Positions 14,897 through 22,756 are shown, numbered from the stretch's first letter. The stretch is 25,352 bases of DNA from Candidatus Thiodiazotropha taylori (GCA_019100305.1 JAHRHW010000011.1:1-25352); one strand, 5' to 3'. A program made the numbers and translations. The notes: generated by a model not told the origin, from the sequence alone.

Positions 14897-15505
14897 ATGG
14901 AAAAATTTCCAGAATTTGAGTCTTTTCTAACTGCCATATCTACATACAAAATCAGCATAACAATAACGTTTGTAATTATTGTAGTTCAATTGATTATTCT
15001 AAAATTTCTGATACCAAGAATTGGACGAAGTATCGAAGAAAGCAATCTGAAGTCAAATTCATTTCAAAAAGCAAAAAGTTCGTTATCTTTCATATCCGTT
15101 GCATTTTCATTTGCACTGATCACGTTTGTCTGGGGGTTCGATTTCAAAGGGCTTATGGCAATATCCGCCAGCGTGATCGCTTTACTGGGGGTGTCGCTCT
15201 TTGCTGGCTGGTCGATATTGAGCAATGTAACTGCTTTTTTTCTTCTTATTTTCCATCAATCTTATAAACGTGGAAATTATATAAGAGTAATCTTGGGTGA
15301 TAATTACATTGAGGGGTATATTTCAGAGATTAATCTTTTTAATACAAAATTGATTACAGAAAACAAAGAGATCGTCGTGTATCCAAACACACTTTTGATT
15401 CTAAATCCTGCAATCATTAATTCTAGAGAGCGATACTATACAGTTGGAAAAATTGCAGATATGCCGGATAAAAGGAATGTTGATCAGAGTAAAGAAGTTT
15501 TATAG
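14897..15505 (+). CDS. Short MscS-family mechanosensitive channel
   Basis: This is a 202-residue protein with three predicted membrane segments (about residues 15-40, 60-85 and 85-115). The third carries the MscS pore-helix pattern (ALLGVSLFAGWSILSNVTAF), followed by the beta-domain motif KRGNYIRVILGDNYIEGYI. It then ends, lacking most of the C-terminal cage of E. coli MscS (286 residues). The ATG at 14897 is preferred to the TTG at 14882. The gene is clearly more AT-rich, with more Ile/Lys/Asn codons, than the rest of the cargo, and lies 90 bases after mgtE with a modest dyad between. It may therefore have joined the transposon separately. It is the last gene before the right terminal repeat. 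Confidence 0.8.
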   Translation: MEKFPEFESFLTAISTYKISITITFVIIVVQLIILKFLIPRIGRSIEESNLKSNSFQKAKSSLSFISVAFSFALITFVWGFDFKGLMAISASVIALLGVSLFAGWSILSNVTAFFLLIFHQSYKRGNYIRVILGDNYIEGYISEINLFNTKLITENKEIVVYPNTLLILNPAIINSRERYYTVGKIADMPDKRNVDQSKEVL

Positions 15506-15581
15506 GTATATTTGCTTATCGAAGAAAATTATATCACTTTCTCTTTAAATCATTCGTATATTACTAATTAAAATCAATGGC

Positions 15582-15626
15582 TTAAGAGTATAATGGGGAA
15601 TTTCACGGTTTTACCGGCCATACCTC
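15582..15626 (-). repeat. Right terminal inverted repeat (IRR)
   Basis: This is the reverse complement of the left end, with 34/35 identity in the outer part (15592-15626) and partial identity to 15582. It lies 76 bases after the stop of the last cargo gene. Its outer base, 15626, is followed directly by ATATA. Confidence 0.92.
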
Positions 15627-15631
15627 ATATA
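15627..15631. repeat. Right copy of 5-bp target site duplication (ATATA)
   Basis: This is the same pentamer as at 3424-3428. Removing the element and one copy gives an uninterrupted intergenic sequence of the form GAGG-ATATA-CAATGGG about 110 bases before msrB. Confidence 0.9.
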
Positions 15632-15740
15632 CAATGGGCAAGATGAACTAGTTTCAAGATTGTAATAATTAAGCATTGATGGTTATGCTTAAGCCTTCCA
15701 AGAAGCTGGGTGTGAACGGTGTATCAAACACTCCGGAGTT

Positions 15741-16196
15741 ATGAAGAAAATGATAACCTGGCAAAGAGTTCTTGAATTCGCCAATCAGGGCAACCCGGCA
15801 CCAGACCGCAAGGTTGTCAAAAGCGACACAGAATGGCGGGAATTGCTTTCGCCGGAGACCTTTCACGTTACCCGCCAGAAAGGAACGGAGAGACCATTCA
15901 GTTCAGAGATGTGCGGCCTGTTTGTGCCTGGTCGTTACGCCTGCGCTTGTTGTGGCACTCTATTGTTTGATGCACAACAGAAATTTGATTCCGGTACAGG
16001 CTGGCCCTCTTTCACACAACCGGCACAGACTAACGCCATTGCCTATCATGCGGACAACTCCCACGGCATGCAGCGGGTTGAGACACTCTGCAATACCTGT
16101 GATGCGCATTTGGGTCATGTGTTTCCCGATGGGCCACCGCCAACCGGTTTACGTTACTGCATCAATGCCCTGTCTTTGAAAAAAATTCAGGAGTAA
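15741..16196 (+). CDS. msrB: Peptide-methionine (R)-S-oxide reductase MsrB
   Basis: This 151-residue MsrB reduces methionine-R-sulfoxide in proteins, with electrons from thioredoxin. The zinc-binding pairs are CACC (in GRYACACCG, near residues 70-73) and CNTC (near 115-118). The substrate segment FDSGTGWPSF is near 86-95 and the catalytic Cys lies in LRYCINALSL near residue 141. Start choice is open: the ATG at 15741 is only two bases from GGAG (15735-15738), while the ATG at 15750 is eleven bases away and gives MITWQ. The transposon's right target duplication is about 110 bases upstream, so the native promoter may have been separated from more distant elements. Confidence 0.95.
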   Translation: MKKMITWQRVLEFANQGNPAPDRKVVKSDTEWRELLSPETFHVTRQKGTERPFSSEMCGLFVPGRYACACCGTLLFDAQQKFDSGTGWPSFTQPAQTNAIAYHADNSHGMQRVETLCNTCDAHLGHVFPDGPPPTGLRYCINALSLKKIQE

Positions 16197-16220
16197 GACT
16201 ACAGGCTATCGTCATACAAT

Positions 16221-16252
16221 GTGCCTTTTTCAGCTGAAAGAGGGGCAAGCTG
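16221..16252. terminator. Dyad between convergent msrB and HNH genes
   Basis: A perfect 12-bp palindrome TTTCAGCTGAAA (16228-16239) is extended by TGCC/GGCA arms, with T-rich runs on one side. It sits in the 78-base gap between two converging genes, where a bidirectional terminator is expected. The internal mismatch loop lowers certainty. Confidence 0.35.
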
Positions 16253-16274
16253 TATGGATTGGCGTAAAAAAGTT

Positions 16275-16838
16275 CTAAGACGCCCGTCGAACTCTTGCCA
16301 GCAGGAACTCAGCCTGATCCGCCAGGATGTTCTTTCCACGTAACATGAGATGTTCTGCATAGCAGGGAGCATAGGGTATTGCCAGCAGTTCAACCCCCCA
16401 CTCGCTCGGTGTTCTGGCTCCTTTCAGATGGTTACAGCGATAACAGCAGCTGACCACATTGGACCAGGCATCGGTGCCACCCCGGCTTTTCGGTATCACA
16501 TGATCTCTTGTCAGTTCACTGTTCGGAAACTGATTGCCACAATAGAGACAGAGATGCCCATCCCGGGCAAACAGAGCCCGATTGGTCAAAGGTGGCTGGT
16601 AGGATTCAGACCAGAGATGGGGCTGAACCTTTGATCGGGTAAGCAGAATGGACGAAACCTCGATGCAGGACTGCAGACCGGTCAACGCATTGATGCCACC
16701 TCGGATAATACGGGTTTGCTGGCCCAAAGGAGCCAATACCCGATCGGTTGCAATCAGGTGTATTGCCTTTTCCTGGTTAAGCCAGCGACTTGGATTGCCA
16801 GCCTGGTCCAGCGCCAGAATGGGCATGACGGTCTGCAT
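16275..16838 (-). CDS. HNH endonuclease family protein
   Basis: This 187-residue protein has a C-terminal HNH domain. CLYCG and CCYRCN form the two Cys pairs of a structural zinc site. Between them, TRDHVIPKSRGGTDAWSNVV supplies the His-Asn-type metal finger. The N-terminal 90 residues are typical of a chromosomal HNH family that is widespread in Gammaproteobacteria and not tied to restriction. The start at 16838 (MQTVMPILALD) is supported by a GGAGGGG SD about ten bases upstream; an earlier in-frame start at 16904 adds 22 unsupported residues. It converges with msrB. The biological substrate is unknown. Confidence 0.85.
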   Translation of the reverse strand: MQTVMPILALDQAGNPSRWLNQEKAIHLIATDRVLAPLGQQTRIIRGGINALTGLQSCIEVSSILLTRSKVQPHLWSESYQPPLTNRALFARDGHLCLYCGNQFPNSELTRDHVIPKSRGGTDAWSNVVSCCYRCNHLKGARTPSEWGVELLAIPYAPCYAEHLMLRGKNILADQAEFLLARVRRAS

Positions 16839-17069
16839 ATTGAGGGCCCCTCCATTCAGTTGCACGAATAATTTATCACAACAATCCAGAGAGTTTGTAC
16901 ACAAATGGCGGAGTGGGTTCGATTTAATTGATAAAAACCTGCAAAATGGAGGAAATATTTCAACGAAATCACAATTGTTTTACGGTTTTACTCTGGCAAT
17001 TGCCGTTAATCCTCTCTGTTAGACAATCAATAGGCCCATAATTGACAATCTGTTTCTCTTTTTTCCCGT

Positions 17070-18380
17070 TCAATGCAGTTTTATTGCAGGATCAATACTC
17101 CTTCTGAGCATCCTGGCCAGTGTGGTTAATCCGGTTCTCCACCAGCCAAACAGGGTCAACTGATGCATTTTGTACAAAGATAAATAGACCCACCTGGCGA
17201 TCCAGCCACTGACCCGTACACTGCCGGTAATGGCTCCCATCAGACTGCCAACGGTGCTGTATCGACCCAGAGTTACCAGTGAGCCGTAATCACGGTAGAT
17301 ATAGCGCTTGTCAAAACGCTGCCCCATTATTCTTTTGACCAGCGATTTGGCGACAAATGAGGCCTGTTGATGCGCAGCCTGGGCCCTGGGTGGTACCAGA
17401 TCACCCTGCTCATTCATCACGCAGGCGGCACAATCTCCGATCGCATAGATACGCTCATCATCTTCAAGGGTCAGATCACCATGAACCTTAAGTTGATTGA
17501 TACGGTTGACGGTGAGATCGAGCTGAGCAAGAAAATCTGGGCCTTTGATACCTGCAGCCCATACCTTGATCGCGGCGGGAATCACCAGACCGGAGTCGGT
17601 GTGAACCGCATCGGCGGTGACTTTGGTGACCATTTGCGAGACATGCACCTGAATACCCAGACTCTCGAGCTCTTGTTGTACCTGACTTGAGAGCTTTTCC
17701 GGTAGAGCCGGCAGTATTCTTGGCCCGGCATCCAGGATATGCAGATGGATATGGCGGTCCGGCTGAATGGTCTCAAATCCGTATTGGGCGATCTGCCGGG
17801 TCACCTGATGGAGCTGAGCTGCCAGTTCAACACCGGTCGCACCGGCTCCCACAATGGCCACATCCAACTGGCCATCCTTTAACGCTTCTTTTTGGGTATT
17901 GGCCTTGATCAGAGCTTCCAGTAACTGCTGTTGAAAATGGCTTGCTTGAGATTTTGTATCTAGCATCAAGCAGTGCTCCTGAACACCGGGAATACCAAAA
18001 TCGTTACTCACACTGCCAACGGCAAAAACCAGGTAGTCATAGGAGAAATTGCGACTTGGAATCAGCTCCTCTCCCTGCTCGTTGTGCAGTGGCGCCAGAA
18101 CAATCTCACGCTTTACCCGATCCAGATCATGCATGATGCCAAGACGGAATCGATAGTGGTTCCAACGGGCATGTGCCAGATAACCAAGTGCGTGTTGTGC
18201 CGGATCGAATGTACCGGCAGCCACTTGATGGAGTAACGGTTTCCATACATGGGTTCGGGTGGCATCGATCAGAGTTACCTGTGCCTTGTCATGCTTGCCT
18301 AAACGTCTGCCAAGATGGGTTGCGAGCTCGAGACCGGCAGCGCCGCCGCCAACAACAACGATTTTCGGTGATTCCGACAT
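17070..18380 (-). CDS. ndh: Type II NADH dehydrogenase (NDH-2)
   Basis: This 436-residue flavoprotein has two Rossmann motifs: VVVGGGAAGLELATHLG near residue 8 for FAD and VAIVGAGATGVELAAQL near residue 170 for NADH. The FAD-contacting IYAIGDCAAC is near residue 305, and the C-terminal amphipathic segment (about 375-430) docks on the membrane. NDH-2 passes electrons from NADH to quinone without pumping protons. The ATG at 18380 has GGAG six bases upstream; the extra in-frame TTG at 18392 is unlikely. It lies alone on the minus strand with a 316-base gap before the next gene upstream. Confidence 0.93.
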   Translation of the reverse strand: MSESPKIVVVGGGAAGLELATHLGRRLGKHDKAQVTLIDATRTHVWKPLLHQVAAGTFDPAQHALGYLAHARWNHYRFRLGIMHDLDRVKREIVLAPLHNEQGEELIPSRNFSYDYLVFAVGSVSNDFGIPGVQEHCLMLDTKSQASHFQQQLLEALIKANTQKEALKDGQLDVAIVGAGATGVELAAQLHQVTRQIAQYGFETIQPDRHIHLHILDAGPRILPALPEKLSSQVQQELESLGIQVHVSQMVTKVTADAVHTDSGLVIPAAIKVWAAGIKGPDFLAQLDLTVNRINQLKVHGDLTLEDDERIYAIGDCAACVMNEQGDLVPPRAQAAHQQASFVAKSLVKRIMGQRFDKRYIYRDYGSLVTLGRYSTVGSLMGAITGSVRVSGWIARWVYLSLYKMHQLTLFGWWRTGLTTLARMLRRSIDPAIKLH

Positions 18381-18696
18381 CAGTGGCTCCAAGTTGACTA
18401 TGTGTTTAAACAGATTGACTGAGAGTCAGGAAGCAGACAAATTCCATTTCCGATTTCAATTCAAACCCGTATTAGCTGAGGTTTCTGACATCTCAAAACG
18501 ATCTGCTGATCATCATCCATCTGCGATGATAGAGCTAGGATAGTGCGCCAATTTCATTAAGTCCAGCAATAACTTAGCTGTCACATTACCGTACATATGT
18601 ACACGGTGTATGTATCAGACCGGGTGCTCTTTTCAATAGATTTCCAATCGATCCGACGTATCAAGTTAGACTCAGGTTAGGAAACCGAGTCCAAGT
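18381..18696. other. Intergenic region upstream of ndh
   Basis: I find no gene in these 316 bases. They should hold the ndh promoter on the minus strand. A perfect 12-bp palindrome GTACATATGTAC lies at 18591-18602 and is followed by the near-palindrome TACACGGTGTA, giving a cluster that could bind a dimeric regulator. A strong hairpin at 18669-18691 is listed separately. Confidence 0.5.
18669..18691 (-). terminator. Hairpin just downstream of the diguanylate cyclase gene
   Basis: GACTC-a-GGTT pairs with AACC-GAGTC around a 4-base loop, leaving one bulged base. It lies 5 bases past the stop of the minus-strand gene. The following T-run is short (TCTAACTT on the minus strand), so termination may be weak. 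Confidence 0.45.
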
Positions 18697-20028
18697 TCAA
18701 TCCGTGGTTTCTTTGACAGAAGTGTAAGGCACAGCATTGGCATTCGCGTCGTAGATGAAAACTCTGTTTCTACCCGCATCCTTGGCTGCATAGAGGGCAT
18801 TGTCAGCCAGACCGAGTAAGCTGTTCAGGTCTTTTCCAGGTTGGGCTTCGACTGCAACCAGACCAATACTCACAGTAACCTCAACACCACCTGGCTTGAG
18901 TGCCTCAACTGCTTTGCGCATCGCTTCACAACGAGAGGGTATCGCTTCACCATGAGCCAGAACAACAAATTCCTCTCCGCCGAAGCGTACCGGCAATCCA
19001 TCCTGGAATAATTGATTCAACAACTTTCCCATCGCAATCAATACCTGATCGCCAACCAGGTGTCCTTCCGTGTCATTGATCATTTTGAAATGATCAAGAT
19101 CGATGATAATCACCCATCCATCATTCCGCTCTGTGAGAAATGTTTCACCTGCTTCTACCAGATAGAGCCGATTATGAGTTGAGGTCAGGGCGTCTGTCGT
19201 GGCCATTTGTTCAAGATTTGCTGCCTGCCGGCGTAAGGTGTCATATTGAAATTTAACCAATAACAAGGCACGCACCCGGGCCATTACCACCTCTTCCACC
19301 AGAGGCTTATTCACGAAATCATTGGCACCTGCATTAAACACCGCCACCTGGGTCTTAATATCTTCATTGCCGGTGGTCACCAACACGGGTAGTTCCTGTT
19401 GTGAGTAGTGTTGCCGGACTCGGATTGAGTAGAGTAGATCCCCACCGGTCATTTGACCCTGCAAGTGAAAATCTGTAATGACCAGATCAAAGCTCTTTTC
19501 ATTAGCTTGACGGGATTTTTCCAGCAGATTCAATGCCTCTTCCACTGAGCTGGCATGAACCACTTCCATACCATGTGCTTCCAGCATCTGTCGTGTTGAG
19601 GCAATGGCTGTTTTGCTATCTTCCAGATAGAGGATACGGCCAAAGAGGTCAGCATTGCGTGCCAGAAACGATTTGATGAATTGACCAAATGCCATATAGC
19701 CATGGGCTTTATCAAAATAGTCGGTGACACCGGCATTGTAACCTTCATGCAGCAAGCGTTGATCAGCATCGGATGAGACCACAATCACGGGGGTGTAGCG
19801 ATGTCGCTTACTGCTGCGTATTTTCCGACACAGATCCAGCCCATCCATATCAGGTAGCAGCAGTGCGGTGGTGATCAGTGAAAAGCGCTCCTCTGCGATG
19901 CGGGCCAGAGTCTCGTTTGCCGTTGCGCAGCTTGAGATATGAATTTCAGGCATAGCAACCTGTAAGCGTCGGATGAGCACCTCCCGCGACGCGTTAGAAC
20001 CATCGACCAACATGATTTTATTGATCAT
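18697..20028 (-). CDS. REC-REC-GGDEF diguanylate cyclase
   Basis: This 443-residue protein has two receiver domains (residues 1-125 and 130-260) and a GGDEF domain (about 275-430). The cyclase motif is GGEEF at 350-354, an active form. The second receiver has its acidic pair Glu136/Asp137, phospho-acceptor Asp186 and Lys241. In the first, alignment to CheY puts Ala55 where the phospho-acceptor Asp should be, and Gly10 replaces one of the acidic pair, so it is probably not phosphorylated. The canonical RxxD inhibitory site before GGEEF is absent (LFQD instead). The layout resembles PleD, but with the degenerate domain first. No histidine kinase lies next to it. Confidence 0.92.
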   Translation of the reverse strand: MINKIMLVDGSNASREVLIRRLQVAMPEIHISSCATANETLARIAEERFSLITTALLLPDMDGLDLCRKIRSSKRHRYTPVIVVSSDADQRLLHEGYNAGVTDYFDKAHGYMAFGQFIKSFLARNADLFGRILYLEDSKTAIASTRQMLEAHGMEVVHASSVEEALNLLEKSRQANEKSFDLVITDFHLQGQMTGGDLLYSIRVRQHYSQQELPVLVTTGNEDIKTQVAVFNAGANDFVNKPLVEEVVMARVRALLLVKFQYDTLRRQAANLEQMATTDALTSTHNRLYLVEAGETFLTERNDGWVIIIDLDHFKMINDTEGHLVGDQVLIAMGKLLNQLFQDGLPVRFGGEEFVVLAHGEAIPSRCEAMRKAVEALKPGGVEVTVSIGLVAVEAQPGKDLNSLLGLADNALYAAKDAGRNRVFIYDANANAVPYTSVKETTD

Positions 20029-20387
20029 TCGTCTCTGAACGGTCCTTTAGCTTTAATCATAGCGATGTCCATTTTGGATTCCCTTTTGGTGTATTGTATA
20101 TGATCTTATGGCTCAGATTGAAACCAGATTGGTTCAGGGAAAATAGTATATTATTCAGAAATGGGCCCATGATGAAATGATGTCCAACAATCTTTTTACT
20201 ATTAATAACTTAGGATAAAAGTTAACAGGTCTTTTATTCAGTTGAATGTCATACGAGGTGAAAAAAGACAAAAAATGGCCAGGAACAGGCTTGGGTGCAG
20301 CCTGATTACGGTCTTTCATGGCGATCAACCCAATCCAATCTACTGTCTCTTATTGAGGATATGCAGTTTTCTCATCCGGAGTGAAGT
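20029..20387. other. Divergent intergenic region between the cyclase and TonB receptor genes
   Basis: These 359 bases must hold both outward promoters. The left half is AT-rich. A stem-loop CAGGCT-tgggtgc-AGCCTG at 20286-20304 lies in what would be the leader of the receptor mRNA. I looked for a Fur box and for cobalamin, TPP and FMN riboswitch landmarks and saw none. A TTG-started frame running into the receptor gene is judged spurious. Confidence 0.5.
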
Positions 20388-22484
20388 ATGTTACCGCTAC
20401 CCCGTCAACTCATCTCTCTTGTTACTGCAACAGTTATGGTACAACTCAGTACATATTCATCGGCAGAGGTAACAGCGCAGACATCAATCCTCAATGAGAT
20501 TTCTGTTACCGCAACCCGGGTGGAAAAACCTCTAGAAAAAGTACCTGCTGCTGTCGGTATCGTGCAACAGCAGACAATCCAGTTTGCAGAACCGCAACTG
20601 GGCCTGGATGAGTCGTTGATTCATATCCCGGGTATTTTCATGCAGAACCGTTATAACTTTGCACAAGACCTTCGGATCTCGATCCGTGGGTTCGGAGCCC
20701 GTTCCGCATTTGGTATCCGGGGTATCAAGATAATCGTTGACGGCATTCCGGAAACACTGCCGGACGGACAGGCTAATGTTGACAGTATCGATATCGGTTC
20801 AATCGGCAACATGCAGGTCATTCGCGGATCGGCCTCTGCGCTCTATGGAAATGCATCCGGAGGGGCTATTTTAATCGATTCGGAAGAGCCCCCAGAAATT
20901 CCGTTTATCTCTGTACGCCCGACCTTTGGTGAAGATGGTTTTCAAAAGCACCAGATCAAGTTTGGCGGGCAAACTGAATCTTTTGTTTATCTGGTTAATC
21001 TGTCCGACATGAGTTATGACGGCTATCGGGATCAAAGTGCAACAGAACAGAGTGCGTTAAACAGCAAGTTCAGCTTCGATCTGGATGGAGGCGGTCGCTT
21101 TAATACAGTAATCAACTACACAGATTCTCCACAAGCGGATGACCCGGGTGGTTTAACTGAACAACTGGTCGAGGATGATCCAACGGCAGCCTGGACGAGG
21201 AACAAATCCCTCGACTCAGGAGAGGAACTGGAACAGACAAGGGTAGGCTTCGTTTTTGAAAATCCACTCGGCGAACAAGGTGAACTCAGAGTACGCAACT
21301 ACTACGTGTGGCGTGACCTCGCCAATCGCCTGCCGATCGGAGCGACAGGCCACGGTATCGTACTGGATCGTTTCGCCTATGGCGGTGGTGTCCAGTACAC
21401 CCACAAGGCGCCGATTAATAATCATGGCAATCGATTCACCATCGGTATTGATCTGGACAGGCAGGAGGACGACAGAAAGCGCTACCTGCTTGCCGGTGAG
21501 AATCTTGGTGCCAAGATCCAGGATCAGAATGAGCAGGTCGACAATATCGGACTCTATCTGCAAAATGAATACAGCATCAATGAGGCCATGGAACTGACAC
21601 TTGGTGGCCGCTACGACCATCTCGACTTCGAAATGGAGGATGATTTCCTCAGCAATGGAGACGATTCCGGTGACCGCAGTTTCAGCAAGTTCAGCCCAAC
21701 TCTGGGATTTCGTTACACCCCAACAGAGGATATCAACCTATACACCAACCTATCCCGCTCATTTGAGTCTCCCACCGCAGTGGAGTTGCGGGATCCTGAC
21801 GGTGCCGGTTTCAATCAGGACCTGGAACCGCAGGTTGCCACCGGCTATGAAATCGGGGTTAAAGGGACATTGGATGACAGAATCAGATATGATCTGGCAC
21901 TCTTCGCCATGGATGTCACAGACGAACTGGTCCCGTTCGAAATCGATGATATCACCTACTATGAAAATGCCGGGGAATCCCGTCGCAATGGGCTCGAGGC
22001 TCAAGTTGTCTTTGAACTGTTTGACTATCTGATCACCACCCTCGCCTATACCTATTCAAACTTTGAATTTGAGAAATTCATCGATGACAACGGCAATGAT
22101 TTCAGTGGCAATGTGATACCTGGCGTGCCTGAAAATCTGTTCAGTGCTGATTTCTCCTATACCCACCCGAATGGCATTTACAGCCAATTGACTGCCCTCT
22201 ATGTGGATGAGATCTATGCAGACAATGCCAACACAGCCACCAATGATGCCTATGCCCTGGCTGATCTTAGAGTGGGTTACACCCGCTTCTTCGGTCCATG
22301 GGAACTCTCCCCGTTCATCGGCGTGAACAACCTGTTTGATAAACAATACAACGGTAATGTGCGCATCAACACATTCGGTGGACGATACTTCGAACCGGCG
22401 CCAGACAGGAATATCTATGCGGGTTTGACACTTCGTTATGATTTCGGTAGCCAAGCCACTGCCAGCAAAACGATGAGTTGGTAA
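20388..22484 (+). CDS. TonB-dependent outer-membrane receptor
   Basis: The 698-residue protein has a signal peptide (residues 1-27), a TonB-box-like segment (ISVTATR, about 38-44), a plug domain (about 50-160, with RISIRGFGARSAFGIRG and the GSASALYGNASGGAI end) and a 22-strand barrel to about residue 685. NNLFDKQYNG near the C-terminus is the usual signature of the family's last strands. The best general match is to siderophore-type receptors; the ligand cannot be named. GGAG at 20378-20381 precedes the ATG at six bases. No ABC importer or biosynthesis gene is adjacent. The protein extends about a dozen residues past the last aromatic barrel strand. Confidence 0.93.
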   Translation: MLPLPRQLISLVTATVMVQLSTYSSAEVTAQTSILNEISVTATRVEKPLEKVPAAVGIVQQQTIQFAEPQLGLDESLIHIPGIFMQNRYNFAQDLRISIRGFGARSAFGIRGIKIIVDGIPETLPDGQANVDSIDIGSIGNMQVIRGSASALYGNASGGAILIDSEEPPEIPFISVRPTFGEDGFQKHQIKFGGQTESFVYLVNLSDMSYDGYRDQSATEQSALNSKFSFDLDGGGRFNTVINYTDSPQADDPGGLTEQLVEDDPTAAWTRNKSLDSGEELEQTRVGFVFENPLGEQGELRVRNYYVWRDLANRLPIGATGHGIVLDRFAYGGGVQYTHKAPINNHGNRFTIGIDLDRQEDDRKRYLLAGENLGAKIQDQNEQVDNIGLYLQNEYSINEAMELTLGGRYDHLDFEMEDDFLSNGDDSGDRSFSKFSPTLGFRYTPTEDINLYTNLSRSFESPTAVELRDPDGAGFNQDLEPQVATGYEIGVKGTLDDRIRYDLALFAMDVTDELVPFEIDDITYYENAGESRRNGLEAQVVFELFDYLITTLAYTYSNFEFEKFIDDNGNDFSGNVIPGVPENLFSADFSYTHPNGIYSQLTALYVDEIYADNANTATNDAYALADLRVGYTRFFGPWELSPFIGVNNLFDKQYNGNVRINTFGGRYFEPAPDRNIYAGLTLRYDFGSQATASKTMSW

Positions 22485-22491
22485 AGAAACT

Positions 22492-22506
22492 GCCCTGAAT
22501 TCGGGC
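22492..22506 (+). terminator. Short hairpin after the TonB receptor gene
   Basis: GCCC-tgaattc-GGGC forms a stem-loop seven bases after the stop and is followed by the weakly T-rich CTATTTA. It is a plausible but weak terminator. Confidence 0.35.
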
Positions 22507-22510
22507 CTAT

Positions 22511-22756
22511 TTAACGATCATCCCATGCCGATCCCAGACATATACTGAACGGCGCATGGAACGCACATTCTGAAACGGGATACCAGCCCAACACTTTGCA
22601 GGGGCGGCCATTGCAAGCCTGCTCTTCCAACCTGCTATACACGATCATATGCCGCTCAGGATACTCATTTGCAACCACCAAAAAATCCAAAAGTGTCAAC
22701 CAGTTTCCCAGATTGTCCGCATCGAACAGAATGCCTACGAACTTGACTACCCACAT
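22511..22756 (-). CDS. Small ORF coupled to pabB, possibly frameshifted
   Basis: The ATG at 22756 overlaps the pabB stop region (the last codons of pabB), opening an 81-residue frame. The first 48 residues look like protein (FDADNLGNWLTLLDFLVV, EYPERHMIVYSRLEE). The last 30 are Cys-rich and out of character. In the neighbouring frame the same DNA reads AGIPFQNVRSMRRSVYV followed by WDRHGMIVK and a stop, which looks more natural. So this may be a small gene with a 1-base frameshift near 22580-22600, or two unrelated frames. I do not recognise a family. A start overlapping pabB argues for co-translation. Confidence 0.4.
   Translation of the reverse strand: MWVVKFVGILFDADNLGNWLTLLDFLVVANEYPERHMIVYSRLEEQACNGRPCKVLGWYPVSECAFHAPFSICLGSAWDDR

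Larger units (their letters stand above)
3429..15626. mobile_element. Complete 12.2-kb Tn3-family transposon, Tn4651 (TnpS/TnpT) type, with RimK-MscS-MgtE cargo
   Basis: Directly visible are outer sequences 3429-3463 and 15592-15626, which are reverse complements at 34 of 35 positions, and the pentamer ATATA flanking the element immediately outside both ends. Inverted ends of this length with a 5-bp AT-rich target duplication are the signature of Tn3-family transposition. Inside are tnpT, divergent tnpS and tnpA, the module known from Tn4651 and Tn5041 relatives. Unlike compact family members, in which tnpA usually ends beside a terminal repeat, here 6.5 kb of cargo lies between tnpA and the right end. 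The near-identical ends and clean target duplication imply a fairly recent insertion and probable mobility. The cargo is seven co-oriented genes. Confidence 0.93.

Noticed and set aside
3457..15598. Reading the CCCC/GGGG runs inside the repeats as the outer Tn3 termini, which would make the ends face the wrong way.
   Set aside because: The flanking ATATA duplications lie outside the GAGG ends, not next to the GGGG runs, and fix the true boundaries at 3429 and 15626.
16905..17000. A GGTTCGATT tRNA T-arm-like string near 16916.
   Set aside because: No matching acceptor, D or anticodon arms could be built around it.
20242..20472. A 76-codon frame overlapping the start of the TonB receptor gene.
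   Set aside because: It needs a TTG start, has poor composition, and overlaps a clear signal-peptide start with its own SD.
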